Shown here piece after piece: positions 30,146 through 38,787 of a stretch of 64,000 nucleotides of DNA. The notes below the pieces were generated by a model that made no database searches, was not told where the DNA came from, and was given only the letters and a program-made list of their open reading frames with translations. The DNA comes from Stenotrophomonas acidaminiphila (GTDB taxonomy: Bacteria > Pseudomonadota > Gammaproteobacteria > Xanthomonadales > Xanthomonadaceae). Both the position numbers and the translations under genes were made by a program. How positions within the stretch are numbered: position 1 is the stretch's first letter; every line of letters starts with the position of its first letter. The stretch spans positions 186,001 through 250,000 of the forward strand of contig NZ_LDJO01000014.1 of assembly GCF_001431595.1 (NCBI RefSeq), in the 5' to 3' direction.

Positions 30146-30948
30146 GCATCGTTGACGCAGCGCTGCGCGAAGCGGTCATCGACGTCGCCCGTCAGGCCGG
30201 CGCGGCGATCATGCAGGTCTATGCCGACGGGTTCGACGTCGAGCACAAGGACGACCTGAGCCCGCTCACCAGCGCCGACCTGGCCGCCCACCATGTGATC
30301 GTGCGCGGCCTGGCGCAGCTGACCCCGGACCTGCCGGTGCTGTCGGAGGAGTCGGCGCAGCTGCCCTGGGACGCGCGCCGGCAATGGCAGGACTACTGGC
30401 TGGTCGATCCGCTGGACGGCACCCGCGAGTTCATCAAGCGCAACGGCGAGTTCAGCGTCAACATCGCGCTGATCCGCGACGGCGTGCCGGTGTTCGGCGT
30501 GGTCCAGGCACCGGTGAGCGATGTCGTCTGGCACGCCATGCGTGGCGACGGCGCGTGGCGCCGCGAGGGCGGGCGCGAGGACGCGATCCTCACCCGGCGT
30601 CCGCCGGCGCTGCCGCTGCGGGTGGCGGCCAGCCGCTCGCACCGCGATGCGCGCACCGGCGAACTGCTTGCGCGCATGGGCGAGATCGAACTGGTGGCAC
30701 AGGGCTCCTCGTTGAAGTTCTGCCGCATCGCCGAGGGCACGCTGGACGTGTACCCGCGGCTGGGGCCGACCAGCGAATGGGATACCGCCGCCGGGCAGTG
30801 CGTGCTGGAAGCGGCCGGTGGCGTGCTGCTGGCCGCCGACACCGGTGAGCCGTTCCACTACAACCGCCGGCCGCGCCTGCTCAATGGCGACTTCATCGCC
30901 CTGGGCGATCCCTCGCTGCCCTGGCGCGACTGGCTGGCCGCGCCGTGA
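30142..30948 (+). CDS. cysQ: CysQ, 3'(2'),5'-bisphosphate nucleotidase
   Basis: 268-aa inositol-monophosphatase-fold enzyme that clears 3'-phosphoadenosine 5'-phosphate made during sulfate assimilation. Metal motifs: LSEESAQ (E69-E70), WLVDPLDGTREF (DPLDGT at 89-94) and SEWDTAAGQCVLEAAGG. Start ATG 30142 overlaps the nudE stop by 4 nt, and its own stop overlaps the mazG GTG start. Confidence 0.95.
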   Translation: MSIVDAALREAVIDVARQAGAAIMQVYADGFDVEHKDDLSPLTSADLAAHHVIVRGLAQLTPDLPVLSEESAQLPWDARRQWQDYWLVDPLDGTREFIKRNGEFSVNIALIRDGVPVFGVVQAPVSDVVWHAMRGDGAWRREGGREDAILTRRPPALPLRVAASRSHRDARTGELLARMGEIELVAQGSSLKFCRIAEGTLDVYPRLGPTSEWDTAAGQCVLEAAGGVLLAADTGEPFHYNRRPRLLNGDFIALGDPSLPWRDWLAAP

Positions 30949-31778
30949 GCGGCAGCGGCGACCTGGGCGAGCCGGGCGACATCGGTACCCTGCTGCGGAT
31001 CATGGCGCGCCTGCGCGATCCGCACGGTGGCTGCCCGTGGGACCTGCAGCAGGATTTCTCCAGCATTGCGCCGTACACGATCGAGGAGGCCTACGAGGTC
31101 GCCGACGCGATCGACCGCAACGACCTGGCCGACCTCAAGGACGAACTGGGCGACCTGCTGCTGCAGGTGGTGTTCCATGCGCAGATGGCCAGCGAGCAGG
31201 GCGCGTTCGCCTTCGCCGATGTGGTCGCGGCGATCAGCGGCAAGATGCTGCGCCGGCATCCGCACGTGTTCGGCGATGCCCAGGCCGATGACGCCGGCCA
31301 GGTGGTCGCCAACTGGGAGCAGATCAAGCAGCGCGAGCGTGCCGATGCCGGCGATACCGATGGCTCGGCGCTGGCCGGCATCGCCCGCGGCCTGCCCGAG
31401 TGGCAGCGGGCGCTGAAACTGCAGAAGCGCGCTGCCCGCACCGGCTTCGACTGGCCCGACGTCGCGCCGGTGCTGGACAAACTGCGCGAGGAAGTCGACG
31501 AGGTGCAGGCCGAGTTCGAAAGCGCCGCGCACCCGGGCAGCCACGCGCGGCTGGAGGACGAGATCGGCGACCTGCTGTTCGTCTGCGCCAACCTGGCCCG
31601 CCACGCGCGGGTGGACCCGGGCAGCGCGCTGCGCCGTGCCAACCTCAAGTTCGAGCGTCGCTTCCGCGCCATGGAAGCGCTGGCCGCCGCGCGTGGGCAG
31701 GCGATGTCCGCGCTGGACCTGGAGCAGCAGGAAGCGCTGTGGCAGGCGGTCAAGCGCGGGGAGCAGGGCGCGCCGTGA
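30945..31778 (+). CDS. mazG: MazG, nucleoside triphosphate pyrophosphohydrolase
   Basis: 277-aa protein with tandem MazG domains. First domain: [13 protein letters not shown] (47-51) and DELGDLLLQ with D70; second: [17 protein letters not shown] and [15 protein letters not shown]. MazG turns NTPs and damaged nucleotides into NMPs and affects (p)ppGpp stress. GTG start 30945 overlaps the cysQ stop (GTGA), showing coupling. Confidence 0.95.
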   Translation: MSGSGDLGEPGDIGTLLRIMARLRDPHGGCPWDLQQDFSSIAPYTIEEAYEVADAIDRNDLADLKDELGDLLLQVVFHAQMASEQGAFAFADVVAAISGKMLRRHPHVFGDAQADDAGQVVANWEQIKQRERADAGDTDGSALAGIARGLPEWQRALKLQKRAARTGFDWPDVAPVLDKLREEVDEVQAEFESAAHPGSHARLEDEIGDLLFVCANLARHARVDPGSALRRANLKFERRFRAMEALAAARGQAMSALDLEQQEALWQAVKRGEQGAP

Positions 31779-32107
31779 TCAAGACCCTGGCGCTGTTCGG
31801 GGTGACCGCGCTGGCCGAGATCGTCGGTTGCTACCTGCCGTGGCTGTGGCTGCGCCAGCAGGGCAGCGCCTGGCTGCTGCTGCCGGCGGCGGCCAGTCTG
31901 GCGTTGTTCGTCTGGCTGCTGACCCTGCACCCGACCGCCAGCGGCCGCGTCTATGCCGCCTATGGCGGCGTCTATGTCTGTGTCGCACTGCTTTGGCTGT
32001 GGCGCGTGGATGGCGTGGTGCCGACCCGCTGGGACCTGCTCGGCGCCGCCCTGTGCCTGTTGGGCATGGGCGTGATCATGGCCGCCCCGCGAGGCGCTGC
32101 GCCCTAG
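31775..32107 (+). CDS. ynfA: YnfA-family small membrane protein
   Basis: 110-aa UPF0060/YnfA protein with four membrane helices and the family signatures [17 protein letters not shown] and YAAYGGVYV. It resembles small multidrug resistance proteins. GTG start 31775 overlaps the mazG stop by 4 nt. End of the housecleaning run. Confidence 0.92.
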   Translation: MIKTLALFGVTALAEIVGCYLPWLWLRQQGSAWLLLPAAASLALFVWLLTLHPTASGRVYAAYGGVYVCVALLWLWRVDGVVPTRWDLLGAALCLLGMGVIMAAPRGAAP

Positions 32108-32146
32108 GGCGCCATGCTGCGCGCAGTACCCGCCCCGGGTGCGCCA

Positions 32147-32470
32147 ATGGTCCGCTTCGCCAGCTTCCGCGAGTTCTGTCCGTTCTACCTCGGTCAACAC
32201 CGCAACCGCACCTGCCGCCGGCTGCATGTGCCGGGCAGCGGTGCCGAGCGGGTGCTGGCGGCGCTGGGCTGCGGCTATGGATTCGCCTGGGTGGGTCATT
32301 TCTTGTTCGAGCACAACCGTCCGGCCACGTTCAGTCATCCGCCGTATTCATTCGCCGGCGCCTGGATGATGTTCGTGCAGGTGCTGCGCGGCCGGCTGCC
32401 GTCCCAGCCTCCGCGGGCTGGCTATACTCGTTGCATACCCGGGGATCGGGTTCCACAAGGAGCGTACTGA
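32147..32470 (+). CDS. DUF962 (Mpo1-like) protein
   Basis: 107 aa. Family motifs FASFREFCPFYLGQHRNRTC, RRLHVPGS and WVGHFLFEHNRPATF match DUF962, related to yeast Mpo1, an Fe-dependent dioxygenase of 2-hydroxy fatty acids with two or more membrane segments. The conserved histidines are present. Start 32147 is preferred because homology begins there; an in-frame ATG lies at 32114. The last 20 or so residues run over the promoter and ribosome site of qmcA and are not part of the domain. Confidence 0.8.
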   Translation: MVRFASFREFCPFYLGQHRNRTCRRLHVPGSGAERVLAALGCGYGFAWVGHFLFEHNRPATFSHPPYSFAGAWMMFVQVLRGRLPSQPPRAGYTRCIPGDRVPQGAY

Positions 32471-33438
32471 TGGGCGGCGGCTTTTTTCTCGCGGCGGTGA
32501 TACTGGTGGGCGGTGCGATCGTGCTGTTCAAGACGGTGCGCATGGTGCCGCAGGGGTATGAGTGGACGGTGGAGCGTTTCGGCCGCTATACCCACACCAT
32601 GTCGCCTGGACTGCATTTCCTGATCCCGGTGGTCTACGGCGTCGGCCGCAAGGTCAACATGATGGAACAGGTGCTGGACGTGCCCAGCCAGGAAGTCATC
32701 ACCAAGGACAATGCGGTGGTGCGGGTGGACGGCGTGGTGTTCTTCCAGGTGCTGGATGCGGCCAAGGCCGCCTACGAGGTCGCCAACCTGGAGGTGGCGA
32801 TGATCGCACTGGTGCAGACCAACATCCGCACGGTGATCGGCTCGATGGACCTGGACGAATCGCTCAGCCAGCGCGAGACCATCAACGCGCAGCTGCTGAG
32901 CGTGGTCGACCATGCCACCAATCCCTGGGGCATCAAGGTCAACCGCATCGAGATCCGCGACATCCAGCCGCCGCGCGATCTGGTCGATTCGATGGCGCGG
33001 CAGATGAAGGCCGAGCGCGAGAAGCGCGCGCAGATCCTCGAGGCCGAGGGCCTGCGCCAGGCCGAAATCCTGCGTGCCGACGGCGAGAAGCAGGCGGCGG
33101 TGCTGGAGGCCGAGGGCCGCAAGGAGGCCGCGTTCCGCGATGCCGAGGCGCGCGAGCGCCTGGCGCAGGCCGAGGCCAAGGCCACGTCGATGGTGTCCGA
33201 GGCCATCGCCCAGGGCGACGTGCAGGCGATCAATTATTTCATCGCGCAGAAGTACGTGGAGGCCTTCCGCGAACTGGCCAGCTCGCCCAACCAGAAGCTG
33301 GTGCTGATGCCGATGGAAGCCAGCGGCGTGATCGGTTCCATTGCCGGTGTCGCCGAGCTGGCCCGCGAGGCCTTCGCCAAGCAGGAAGAGCGCAAGGCAT
33401 CGCCGTCGCGCGGCAACCCGCCGCCGCTGGGGCGCTGA
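32470..33438 (+). CDS. qmcA: QmcA-like SPFH/Band 7 membrane protein
   Basis: 322 aa. One N-terminal membrane helix (FFLAAVILVGGAIVLF), an SPFH domain (VPQGYEWTVERFGRYTHT to about 190) and a charged coiled coil (MKAEREKRAQILEAEGLRQ) before a Pro-rich end. QmcA/stomatin proteins form oligomers in flotillin-type microdomains and associate with proteases. Start ATG overlaps the DUF962 stop; AAGGAG is 7 nt upstream. The nfeD partner follows 3 nt later. Confidence 0.93.
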   Translation: MGGGFFLAAVILVGGAIVLFKTVRMVPQGYEWTVERFGRYTHTMSPGLHFLIPVVYGVGRKVNMMEQVLDVPSQEVITKDNAVVRVDGVVFFQVLDAAKAAYEVANLEVAMIALVQTNIRTVIGSMDLDESLSQRETINAQLLSVVDHATNPWGIKVNRIEIRDIQPPRDLVDSMARQMKAEREKRAQILEAEGLRQAEILRADGEKQAAVLEAEGRKEAAFRDAEARERLAQAEAKATSMVSEAIAQGDVQAINYFIAQKYVEAFRELASSPNQKLVLMPMEASGVIGSIAGVAELAREAFAKQEERKASPSRGNPPPLGR

Positions 33439-33441
33439 GCC

Positions 33442-33873
33442 ATGCGCTGGGAAGTGGTGGGCTGGGCGGCGCTGGCGGTGATCCTGTTCGCTGCCGAAGC
33501 GATGGCTCCGGGCGCATTCATGCTGTGGATGGGCTTCGCCGCGGCCGCCGTGTTCCTGGTGGTGTGGGCGTACGACGGGCTGCCCGTGCTGATGCAGGTG
33601 GTGCTGTTCGTGGTGCTCAGCTTCGTCTCGATCCAGGTCTACCGCACCTGGTTCCGCCGGCGTGCGCGGCCCAGCGACCAGCCATTGCTCAACCGCCGCG
33701 CCGAGCAGTTGATCGGGCGGGTGGTGGTGCTGGACCAGGCCATCGCCAACGGCGTTGGCCGGGCAAGGCTCGACGATGCGTTCTGGGTGGTCGCCGGCCC
33801 GGACCTGCCGGCCGGCCGCCATGTGCGGGTGGTGGCGGTAGACGGCATGACGCTGAAGGTGCAGGAGGCCTGA
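33442..33873 (+). CDS. NfeD-family membrane protein
   Basis: 143-aa NfeD protein: two or three N-terminal helices (VVGWAALAVILFAAEAM, FAAAAVFLVVWAYDG, VLFVVLSFVSIQVY) and a C-terminal OB-fold (residues about 85-143). NfeD and SPFH proteins work as pairs, which fits the 3-nt spacing to qmcA. Usual short-form length. Confidence 0.92.
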   Translation: MRWEVVGWAALAVILFAAEAMAPGAFMLWMGFAAAAVFLVVWAYDGLPVLMQVVLFVVLSFVSIQVYRTWFRRRARPSDQPLLNRRAEQLIGRVVVLDQAIANGVGRARLDDAFWVVAGPDLPAGRHVRVVAVDGMTLKVQEA

Positions 33874-33958
33874 GGCAGGGCGGCGCGGGTTCCGTGCCGC
33901 CATGGGCTTTGCCCCGGGCCATCTGGGATAATGGCGTCTTTCCTCGCATGGAACGGCC

Positions 33959-35065
33959 ATGACCCTGAAGACTCTCCTCAACGAAACCCACCGCTCGCTC
34001 GGCGCCAAGATGGTCGATTTCGGCGGTTGGGACATGCCGATCCATTACGGTTCGCAGATCGACGAGCACCACCTGGTGCGCCGCGCCGCGGGCATGTTCG
34101 ACGTCAGCCACATGACCGTGGTCGACCTGAAGGGCGCCCGCACCCGCGAGTTCCTGCGCCAGCTGCTGGCCAATTCGATCGACAAGCTCAAGGTCACCGG
34201 CAAGGCGCTGTATTCCTGCATGCTCAACGCGCAGGGCGGGGTGATCGACGACCTGATCGTCTACTTCCTGGCCGACGACTTCTTCCGCATGGTGGTCAAC
34301 GCCTCCACCCGCGAGAAGGACCTTGCCTGGATCCGCCAGCATGCCCAGGCCTTCGGCGTGGAGGTGATCGAGCGCGAGGACCTGGCGATCGTCGCGGTGC
34401 AGGGGCCGCAGGCGCGCGCGCTGGTCGCCGGCCTGGTCGCCGAGGGCGACCGTACCGCGCTGGACAAGCTCGGCCGCTTCGCCGCGCTGGACGTCGCTTC
34501 CACCGACGGCGTGCCGCTGTTCGTGGCGCGCACCGGCTACACCGGCGAGGACGGTTATGAGGTGCTGCTGCCGCAGGCGGCGGTGGTCGGGTTCTGGAAC
34601 GCGCTGCTGGCCGCCGGCGTGAAGCCGGCCGGTCTTGGTGCGCGCGACACGCTGCGCCTGGAGGCGGGCATGAACCTCTACGGCCAGGACATGGACGAGG
34701 GCGTCACCCCGTACGAAGCCGCGCTGGCCTGGACCGTCGCCCTCGACGAGGGCCGCGCGTTCATCGGCCGCGACGTGCTGGAGGCGCAGAAGGCCGCCGG
34801 CAACGCGCGGCAGATGATCGGCCTGGTGATGGACGACAAGGGCGTGCTGCGCCACGGGCAGAGGGTGCTCACCGCCAACGGCGAGGGCGAAATCCTGTCC
34901 GGCACGTTCTCGCCGACGCTGGGCAAGGCCATCGCCTTCGCCCGGGTGCCGGCCGGCGAACCGGGCGATGTGCGCGTGGACATCCGCGGCAAGGAAGTTC
35001 CGGTGCGCGTGGTCAAGTTCCCGTTCGTGCGCGACGGCCAGCCGCAGCCCGGCATCAACGGCTGA
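33959..35065 (+). CDS. gcvT: Aminomethyltransferase (T protein of glycine cleavage)
   Basis: 368-aa T protein, which moves the methylene of glycine from the H-protein arm to tetrahydrofolate. Motifs: [42 protein letters not shown] and [20 protein letters not shown]. Length is usual (about 365). An extended -10 (CTGGGATAAT, 33923-33932) lies upstream. gcvH follows; the P protein is not in the window. Confidence 0.97.
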   Translation: MTLKTLLNETHRSLGAKMVDFGGWDMPIHYGSQIDEHHLVRRAAGMFDVSHMTVVDLKGARTREFLRQLLANSIDKLKVTGKALYSCMLNAQGGVIDDLIVYFLADDFFRMVVNASTREKDLAWIRQHAQAFGVEVIEREDLAIVAVQGPQARALVAGLVAEGDRTALDKLGRFAALDVASTDGVPLFVARTGYTGEDGYEVLLPQAAVVGFWNALLAAGVKPAGLGARDTLRLEAGMNLYGQDMDEGVTPYEAALAWTVALDEGRAFIGRDVLEAQKAAGNARQMIGLVMDDKGVLRHGQRVLTANGEGEILSGTFSPTLGKAIAFARVPAGEPGDVRVDIRGKEVPVRVVKFPFVRDGQPQPGING

Positions 35066-35151
35066 CCTTCCATGGGCGCGCGGGGCATCGTCCCGCGCCG
35101 TCCGTTAAACTAGACGTCCATCCCGTCCACCGTTTCTTCCGGAGCAGTTCC

Positions 35152-35547
35152 ATGAGCGAGATCCCCGGCGACCTCAAATTCCTCAAATCCCACGAATGGG
35201 CACGCGCCGAAGGCAACGGCCGCGTCACCGTCGGCATTTCCGACCACGCGCAGGGCCTGCTCGGTGACCTGGTCTATGTCGAACTGCCCGCCGTCGGCGA
35301 CACGGTGCAGGCCGGCAACGCCGCGGCCGTGGTCGAGTCGGTCAAGGCCGCCTCCGACGTGTACAGCCCGGTGTCGGGCACCGTGGTCGAAGTCAACGAA
35401 GCGCTGGCCGACAAGCCGGAAACCATCAACGAAGATGCCTACGGCGAAGGCTGGCTGTTCGTCGTCGAGATGTCCGAGCCGGAGCAGGTCAATGAACTGC
35501 TGGGTCCGGACGACTACGCCGAACTGCTGGAAAACGACGACCACTGA
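35152..35547 (+). CDS. gcvH: Glycine cleavage system H protein
   Basis: 131-aa lipoyl carrier. The lipoylated lysine is in [14 protein letters not shown]; the opening [16 protein letters not shown] and the closing [11 protein letters not shown] are standard. TAAACT (35106-35111) may be a -10, and CCGGAGCAG a ribosome site. Followed by a strong terminator. Confidence 0.97.
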   Translation: MSEIPGDLKFLKSHEWARAEGNGRVTVGISDHAQGLLGDLVYVELPAVGDTVQAGNAAAVVESVKAASDVYSPVSGTVVEVNEALADKPETINEDAYGEGWLFVVEMSEPEQVNELLGPDDYAELLENDDH

Positions 35548-35563
35548 TCCGATCGCCTCGGGT

Positions 35564-35600
35564 AAACGGAAACGGCCGCCTTGTGCGGCCGTTTCCGTTT
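35564..35600 (+). terminator. Terminator after gcvH
   Basis: Perfect 16-bp stem AAACGGAAACGGCCGC / GCGGCCGTTTCCGTTT with a 5-nt loop, 16 nt past the gcvH stop. The descending arm is T-rich and could end transcription from gcvT-gcvH. Confidence 0.85.
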
Positions 35601-36120
35601 CCGGCATCCGCGAGTCCGGTGGCGTGTCGCCGGTCGGTCGCCTTGCTGATGCGGCGGGCGGGTGCTGGTACGACGCCGGTGATCGGTCGTCGGGTTCCGG
35701 TGCATGGCCGGCGTCGAGCGATGTCCGCACGCGACGCCTCGACCGCCCGACGAAGTGGCAACCGAAGGCCGCGTTCGCGATCGGCGGGACGTCCGCGATG
35801 GCTCTCGCGGGTGCGAAGTGTTTGCGCAAAACCTTCCCCGCGGTGCGCACGGGCACGTCCGCAGCGGATCGAAATCAGGTCGCGCCGACATTTTTTTTTC
35901 ACACGCCCGGAACTGCGCGGCCGCCGGCGGCGCGCACGCGACGCACGACGTCGCGCGTGCCGGTCGACAACGAATAGTGCTTTTTTTACGGTGTTTTTCG
36001 CGTGCGCCGGCATTGCATGCGCGATGCGCGCGGCGGCATCGATGGATGTGCGGGTGGCGAAGACGGGTGTTGCCGGCAGGGTCGACGTGAAGCTTTCCGT
36101 AAAAAGTTGCGCGCGGGTAG
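35601..36120. other. Gene-free stretch with homopolymer runs
   Basis: About 520 bp with no gene I can support. It is unusual for this genome in having T9 (35891-35899), T7 (35981-35987) and T5 runs. A short GTCG-CGC-CGAC hairpin directly precedes T9, and a 10-bp hairpin with a 2-nt bulge (35934-35960) precedes T7 by 20 nt. These could be terminators of small transcripts, or simply spacer DNA. Confidence 0.5.
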
Positions 36121-36149
36121 TTGACAGTAAAAAAAACCGTGATTAGGTT
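36121..36149 (+). promoter_or_regulatory. Promoter with consensus -35 far ahead of the H1-like gene
   Basis: TTGACA (36121-36126), a 17-nt spacer holding eight A, and TAGGTT (36144-36149). A start near 36156 would give a leader of about 275 nt before the ATG at 36433. The leader has an 8-bp perfect hairpin ACGATGCG / CGCATCGT (36335-36355). Confidence 0.55.
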
Positions 36150-36432
36150 TCGCCCAGCAGACCTTTGCTGCGGAAGCGAGTGAGCCGGATCAACATTCAG
36201 ATGCGAAGCACAACCTGGACGTCCGCCACGATTGCGCAGATGGTGGAGCAGGAGTCGCTTCCTTCCGCGAAACACCCCCCGAACAAGACATGGCACCCGT
36301 GGCGGGAATCGTTGCGGGTGTTTCTGTATCCGTCACGATGCGGCTGACGCATCGTCGGTCCACCGCGATACACCGCGGATTTGCTTCAACTGGGCATTTC
36401 AATTCCATAGATCACTGACGAGGAGCCATCCA

Positions 36433-36912
36433 ATGGCCACGAAGAAAGCTGCGAAGAAGCCGGCCGCCAAGAAGGCGGTGAAGAAGGTCGCGAAGAAGGC
36501 TGCTGCCAAGAAGGCAGTGAAGAAGGTCGCGAAGAAGGCCACCGCCAAGAAGGCAGTGAAGAAGGTTGCCAAGAAGGCGACCGCCAAGAAGGCAGTGAAG
36601 AAGGTCGCCAAGAAGGCCACCGCCAAGAAGGCGGTGAAGAAGGCGGCGAAGAAGGTTGCCAAGAAGACCACCGCCAAGAAGGCAGTGAAGAAGGTCGCCA
36701 AGAAGGCCACCGCCAAGAAGGCGGTGAAGAAGGTCGCCAAGAAGGCGACCGCCAAGAAGGCCACCGCCAAGAAGGCGGTGAAGAAGGTCGCGAAGAAGGC
36801 TGCTGCCAAGAAGCCGGCCGCCAAGAAGGTTGCTGCCAAGAAGAAGCCGGCTGCCCGCAAGAAGAAGGCGGCTCCGGTCGCGCTTCCGGCCACCCCGGCG
36901 CCGCTGATCTGA
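36433..36912 (+). CDS. Histone H1-like repetitive Lys/Ala protein
   Basis: 159 aa made almost entirely of Lys, Ala, Val and Thr, beginning MATKKAAKKPAAKK and ending VALPATPAPLI. It resembles eukaryotic H1 tails, chlamydial Hc2 and Pseudomonas AlgP. It should bind DNA without sequence preference and compact or organise the nucleoid. The body is a tandem 13-residue repeat (separate entry). A good ribosome site (CGAGGAG) is about 9 nt before the ATG. Single-gene unit with its own long leader and strong terminator. Codon use stays AAG-biased. Confidence 0.9.
   Translation: MATKKAAKKPAAKKAVKKVAKKAAAKKAVKKVAKKATAKKAVKKVAKKATAKKAVKKVAKKATAKKAVKKAAKKVAKKTTAKKAVKKVAKKATAKKAVKKVAKKATAKKATAKKAVKKVAKKAAAKKPAAKKVAAKKKPAARKKKAAPVALPATPAPLI
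36466..36804 (+). repeat. 39-bp tandem repeats inside the H1-like gene
   Basis: Coding repeats of 13 residues, consensus AKKAVKKVAKKAT: seven full copies (residues 12-24, 25-37, 38-50, 51-63, 81-93, 94-106, 112-124), one copy enlarged to 17 residues (64-80) and one 5-residue stub (107-111). DNA copies differ mostly at third positions, so they are old enough to have drifted but close enough for slippage. Confidence 0.9.
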
Positions 36913-36937
36913 TCCAGCGCTGAAGCTGTACCTGGAA

Positions 36938-36975
36938 CTCCTTCCCCGACTGCCCAGCGGGGAGGGAGTTTTTTT
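36938..36975 (+). terminator. Terminator of the H1-like gene
   Basis: 11-bp stem with a single G-T wobble (36938-36948 with 36958-36968), 9-nt loop, followed by seven T (36969-36975). Confidence 0.92.
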
Positions 36976-37204
36976 ATGCGCGCGCGTTACCCGGCGCGCG
37001 GCCGGCGTGCCACCTGCTGCCAGGGATGACAGGTGCCGCATGCGGACGCCTGCTGGCGAAGGTCGCGGTGGCGCGGCGCATCGCCAGCCGCTCGCGCCGG
37101 TCCGCTCCCGGTGACCGAAGGCGCAGATGCGCCGATCCCGGGAAACGCCGGGTGATTGCACCCGGGGCGCGGGACCGGTCGCGGGTACCGTTCCGGATGC
37201 GGGG

Positions 37205-37239
37205 CAACGAAAAAGGCGGCCGAAGCCGCCTTGTCGTTG
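37205..37239 (-). terminator. Terminator of the serine hydrolase gene
   Basis: 8-bp stem AAGGCGGC / GCCGCCTT with a CGAA loop (37213-37232), with a further 5-bp outer pairing (CAACG/CGTTG). On the minus strand it runs into a T-rich tract (complement of A 37210-37214). Confidence 0.75.
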
Positions 37240-37256
37240 CGTACCGGAGCGCCGGC

Positions 37257-38669
37257 TCAGTGCGGAGACGCGGTGGCCCGGTCGGAGGCGACGCCCTTCC
37301 GCCCGCGCGGCGGATTGGCCGGCGTGTCCTCGGCCATCAGGTTGTCGCTGCCGAAGTCGGTATCCACGTCCAGCCAGCGCTGCGTCGGCAGGCCGATGGC
37401 GCGATCGAGGATGGTCGGCATCAGCCCGCTGGGCACGCTGCTCTCGCCATTCCACATCACGGCGATGCCGAGATCGCGCTCGGGCAACAGGGCGACCAGG
37501 CCGCGATAGCCCTGTACCGCGCCGGCATGGAACACCACGGTATGGCCGGCGTAATCGAACACGCGCCAGCCCAGCGCATAGCCGGCCGAGTCCAGCCGCT
37601 GGCGGCGCCAGCCCGAACGCATCTCGCCGGGCGTGTTGACCAGCGGTGCATGCAGGGTGGCCAGCAGCGGTGCCGGCAGTACGTCCTGGCGGTGGCCGGT
37701 ATGCGCCAGCAGCCATTGCGCCATGTCGCTGGCGCTGGCGTTGACGCCGGCGGCCGGGGCGACGCGGTAATAGGTGGGCTTGGGCGACAGCGACACCCAG
37801 CCGTTGCGGCTGCGCACGTGCGGGCGCGCCCAGCGCGGGCTGGCCTGGATGCCGGCCAGGCCGAGGCTGGCGTCGTTCATGCCCAGCGGCTTGAAGATGC
37901 GGCGCTCGACGGCCTGCTCGTAGAAACTGCCCGAGGCCGCGTAGACCACGTCGCCGATCAGGCTGAAGGCGACGTTCTGGTAGGCGTAGCAATCGCCCGG
38001 CTCGCACTTGAGCGGCGCACTGGCGAGCTTGCGGGTCAGCGTGTAGTAGTCGGCGTTGGCCTCGATGTCGCGGTCGTAGGCGTTGTACGGCAGGCCGACG
38101 CGGTGGCTGAGCACGTCGGCCACGGTCAGCCGGTGGGTCGCTTCGGGCGTGCCCAGCTGAAAGCCGGGCACATAGTCGGTGACCTTGCTGTCCCAGCGCA
38201 GGGTGCCGTCGTTGACCAGCAACCCGGCCATGGTGCCGGCGAAGGCCTTGGACAGCGAGGCCAGGCGGAACACGGTGTGCGCGTCCACCGGCTGCGGGTT
38301 GCCGATGTCGGTGACGCCGAATCCGCGCGCGGACAGCACGCGGCCGTTCTGCACGATCGCCATGGCGATGCCGGGCACGCGGTTGCCGTAGGTGAGCTGC
38401 TCTGCCATCGATTCGATGGCGGCGACGTTGAAGCCGTCGGGCAGTGCCTGCACCTGGTCCGGACGCAGCGCGACCCGGTAGGGCATCGGCTGCGTCGGCG
38501 ACTGCATCGGCGCGTTCTCGAGGTTGACCGGCAGCTGCGGGGGCGATTCCGGCAGCGGCTGCGGAGCGGTGGGTGTCTGGGCGGTGGTTGACAGTGCGAA
38601 GGGCATCAACACACCGAGCAATCCCGATGCCACCGGACGGAAGCGCCGGCGTCTGCTGTTGTCTTTCAT
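37257..38669 (-). CDS. Secreted beta-lactamase-family serine hydrolase
   Basis: 470 aa with a signal region (SGLLGVLMPFALSTTAQ). Class C beta-lactamase/penicillin-binding fold: SxxK at S138-K141 in RLASLSKAF, YxN at Y230-N232 in YAYQNVAF, and a KTG-like HAG in VFHAGAVQGY. Such proteins include D-aminopeptidases, esterases and AmpC-like enzymes; the HAG instead of KTG points to an esterase or peptidase rather than antibiotic resistance. A long Pro-rich linker (residues 32-62) follows the signal. Stands alone, with its own terminator. Confidence 0.88.
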   Translation of the reverse strand: MKDNSRRRRFRPVASGLLGVLMPFALSTTAQTPTAPQPLPESPPQLPVNLENAPMQSPTQPMPYRVALRPDQVQALPDGFNVAAIESMAEQLTYGNRVPGIAMAIVQNGRVLSARGFGVTDIGNPQPVDAHTVFRLASLSKAFAGTMAGLLVNDGTLRWDSKVTDYVPGFQLGTPEATHRLTVADVLSHRVGLPYNAYDRDIEANADYYTLTRKLASAPLKCEPGDCYAYQNVAFSLIGDVVYAASGSFYEQAVERRIFKPLGMNDASLGLAGIQASPRWARPHVRSRNGWVSLSPKPTYYRVAPAAGVNASASDMAQWLLAHTGHRQDVLPAPLLATLHAPLVNTPGEMRSGWRRQRLDSAGYALGWRVFDYAGHTVVFHAGAVQGYRGLVALLPERDLGIAVMWNGESSVPSGLMPTILDRAIGLPTQRWLDVDTDFGSDNLMAEDTPANPPRGRKGVASDRATASPH

Positions 38670-38787
38670 CGTGATCGATGCCTGCTAGCTAAGGCTGTCG
38701 CCGATTCTAGCGCCGCTTTTCTCGATTGCACAAACGGGGAGAAGATGAATAGGCATCATCTTGATATTGCTGGGTTTTGTCGCTGGA

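Noticed and set aside
35514-35893. A small minus-strand gene starting MSARPDFDPLRT after a poly-A tract
   Set aside because: It runs through the gcvH terminator, is rich in Arg, Pro and Ser without any fold, and has no ribosome site.
35601-36432. A mobile element or phage remnant in the AT-run region
   Set aside because: No integrase, transposase, terminal repeats or target duplications are visible.
36466-36804. Regular repeats that could be taken for a CRISPR array
   Set aside because: The repeats are adjacent 39-bp coding units without spacers, in frame in a single gene, and no cas gene is near.
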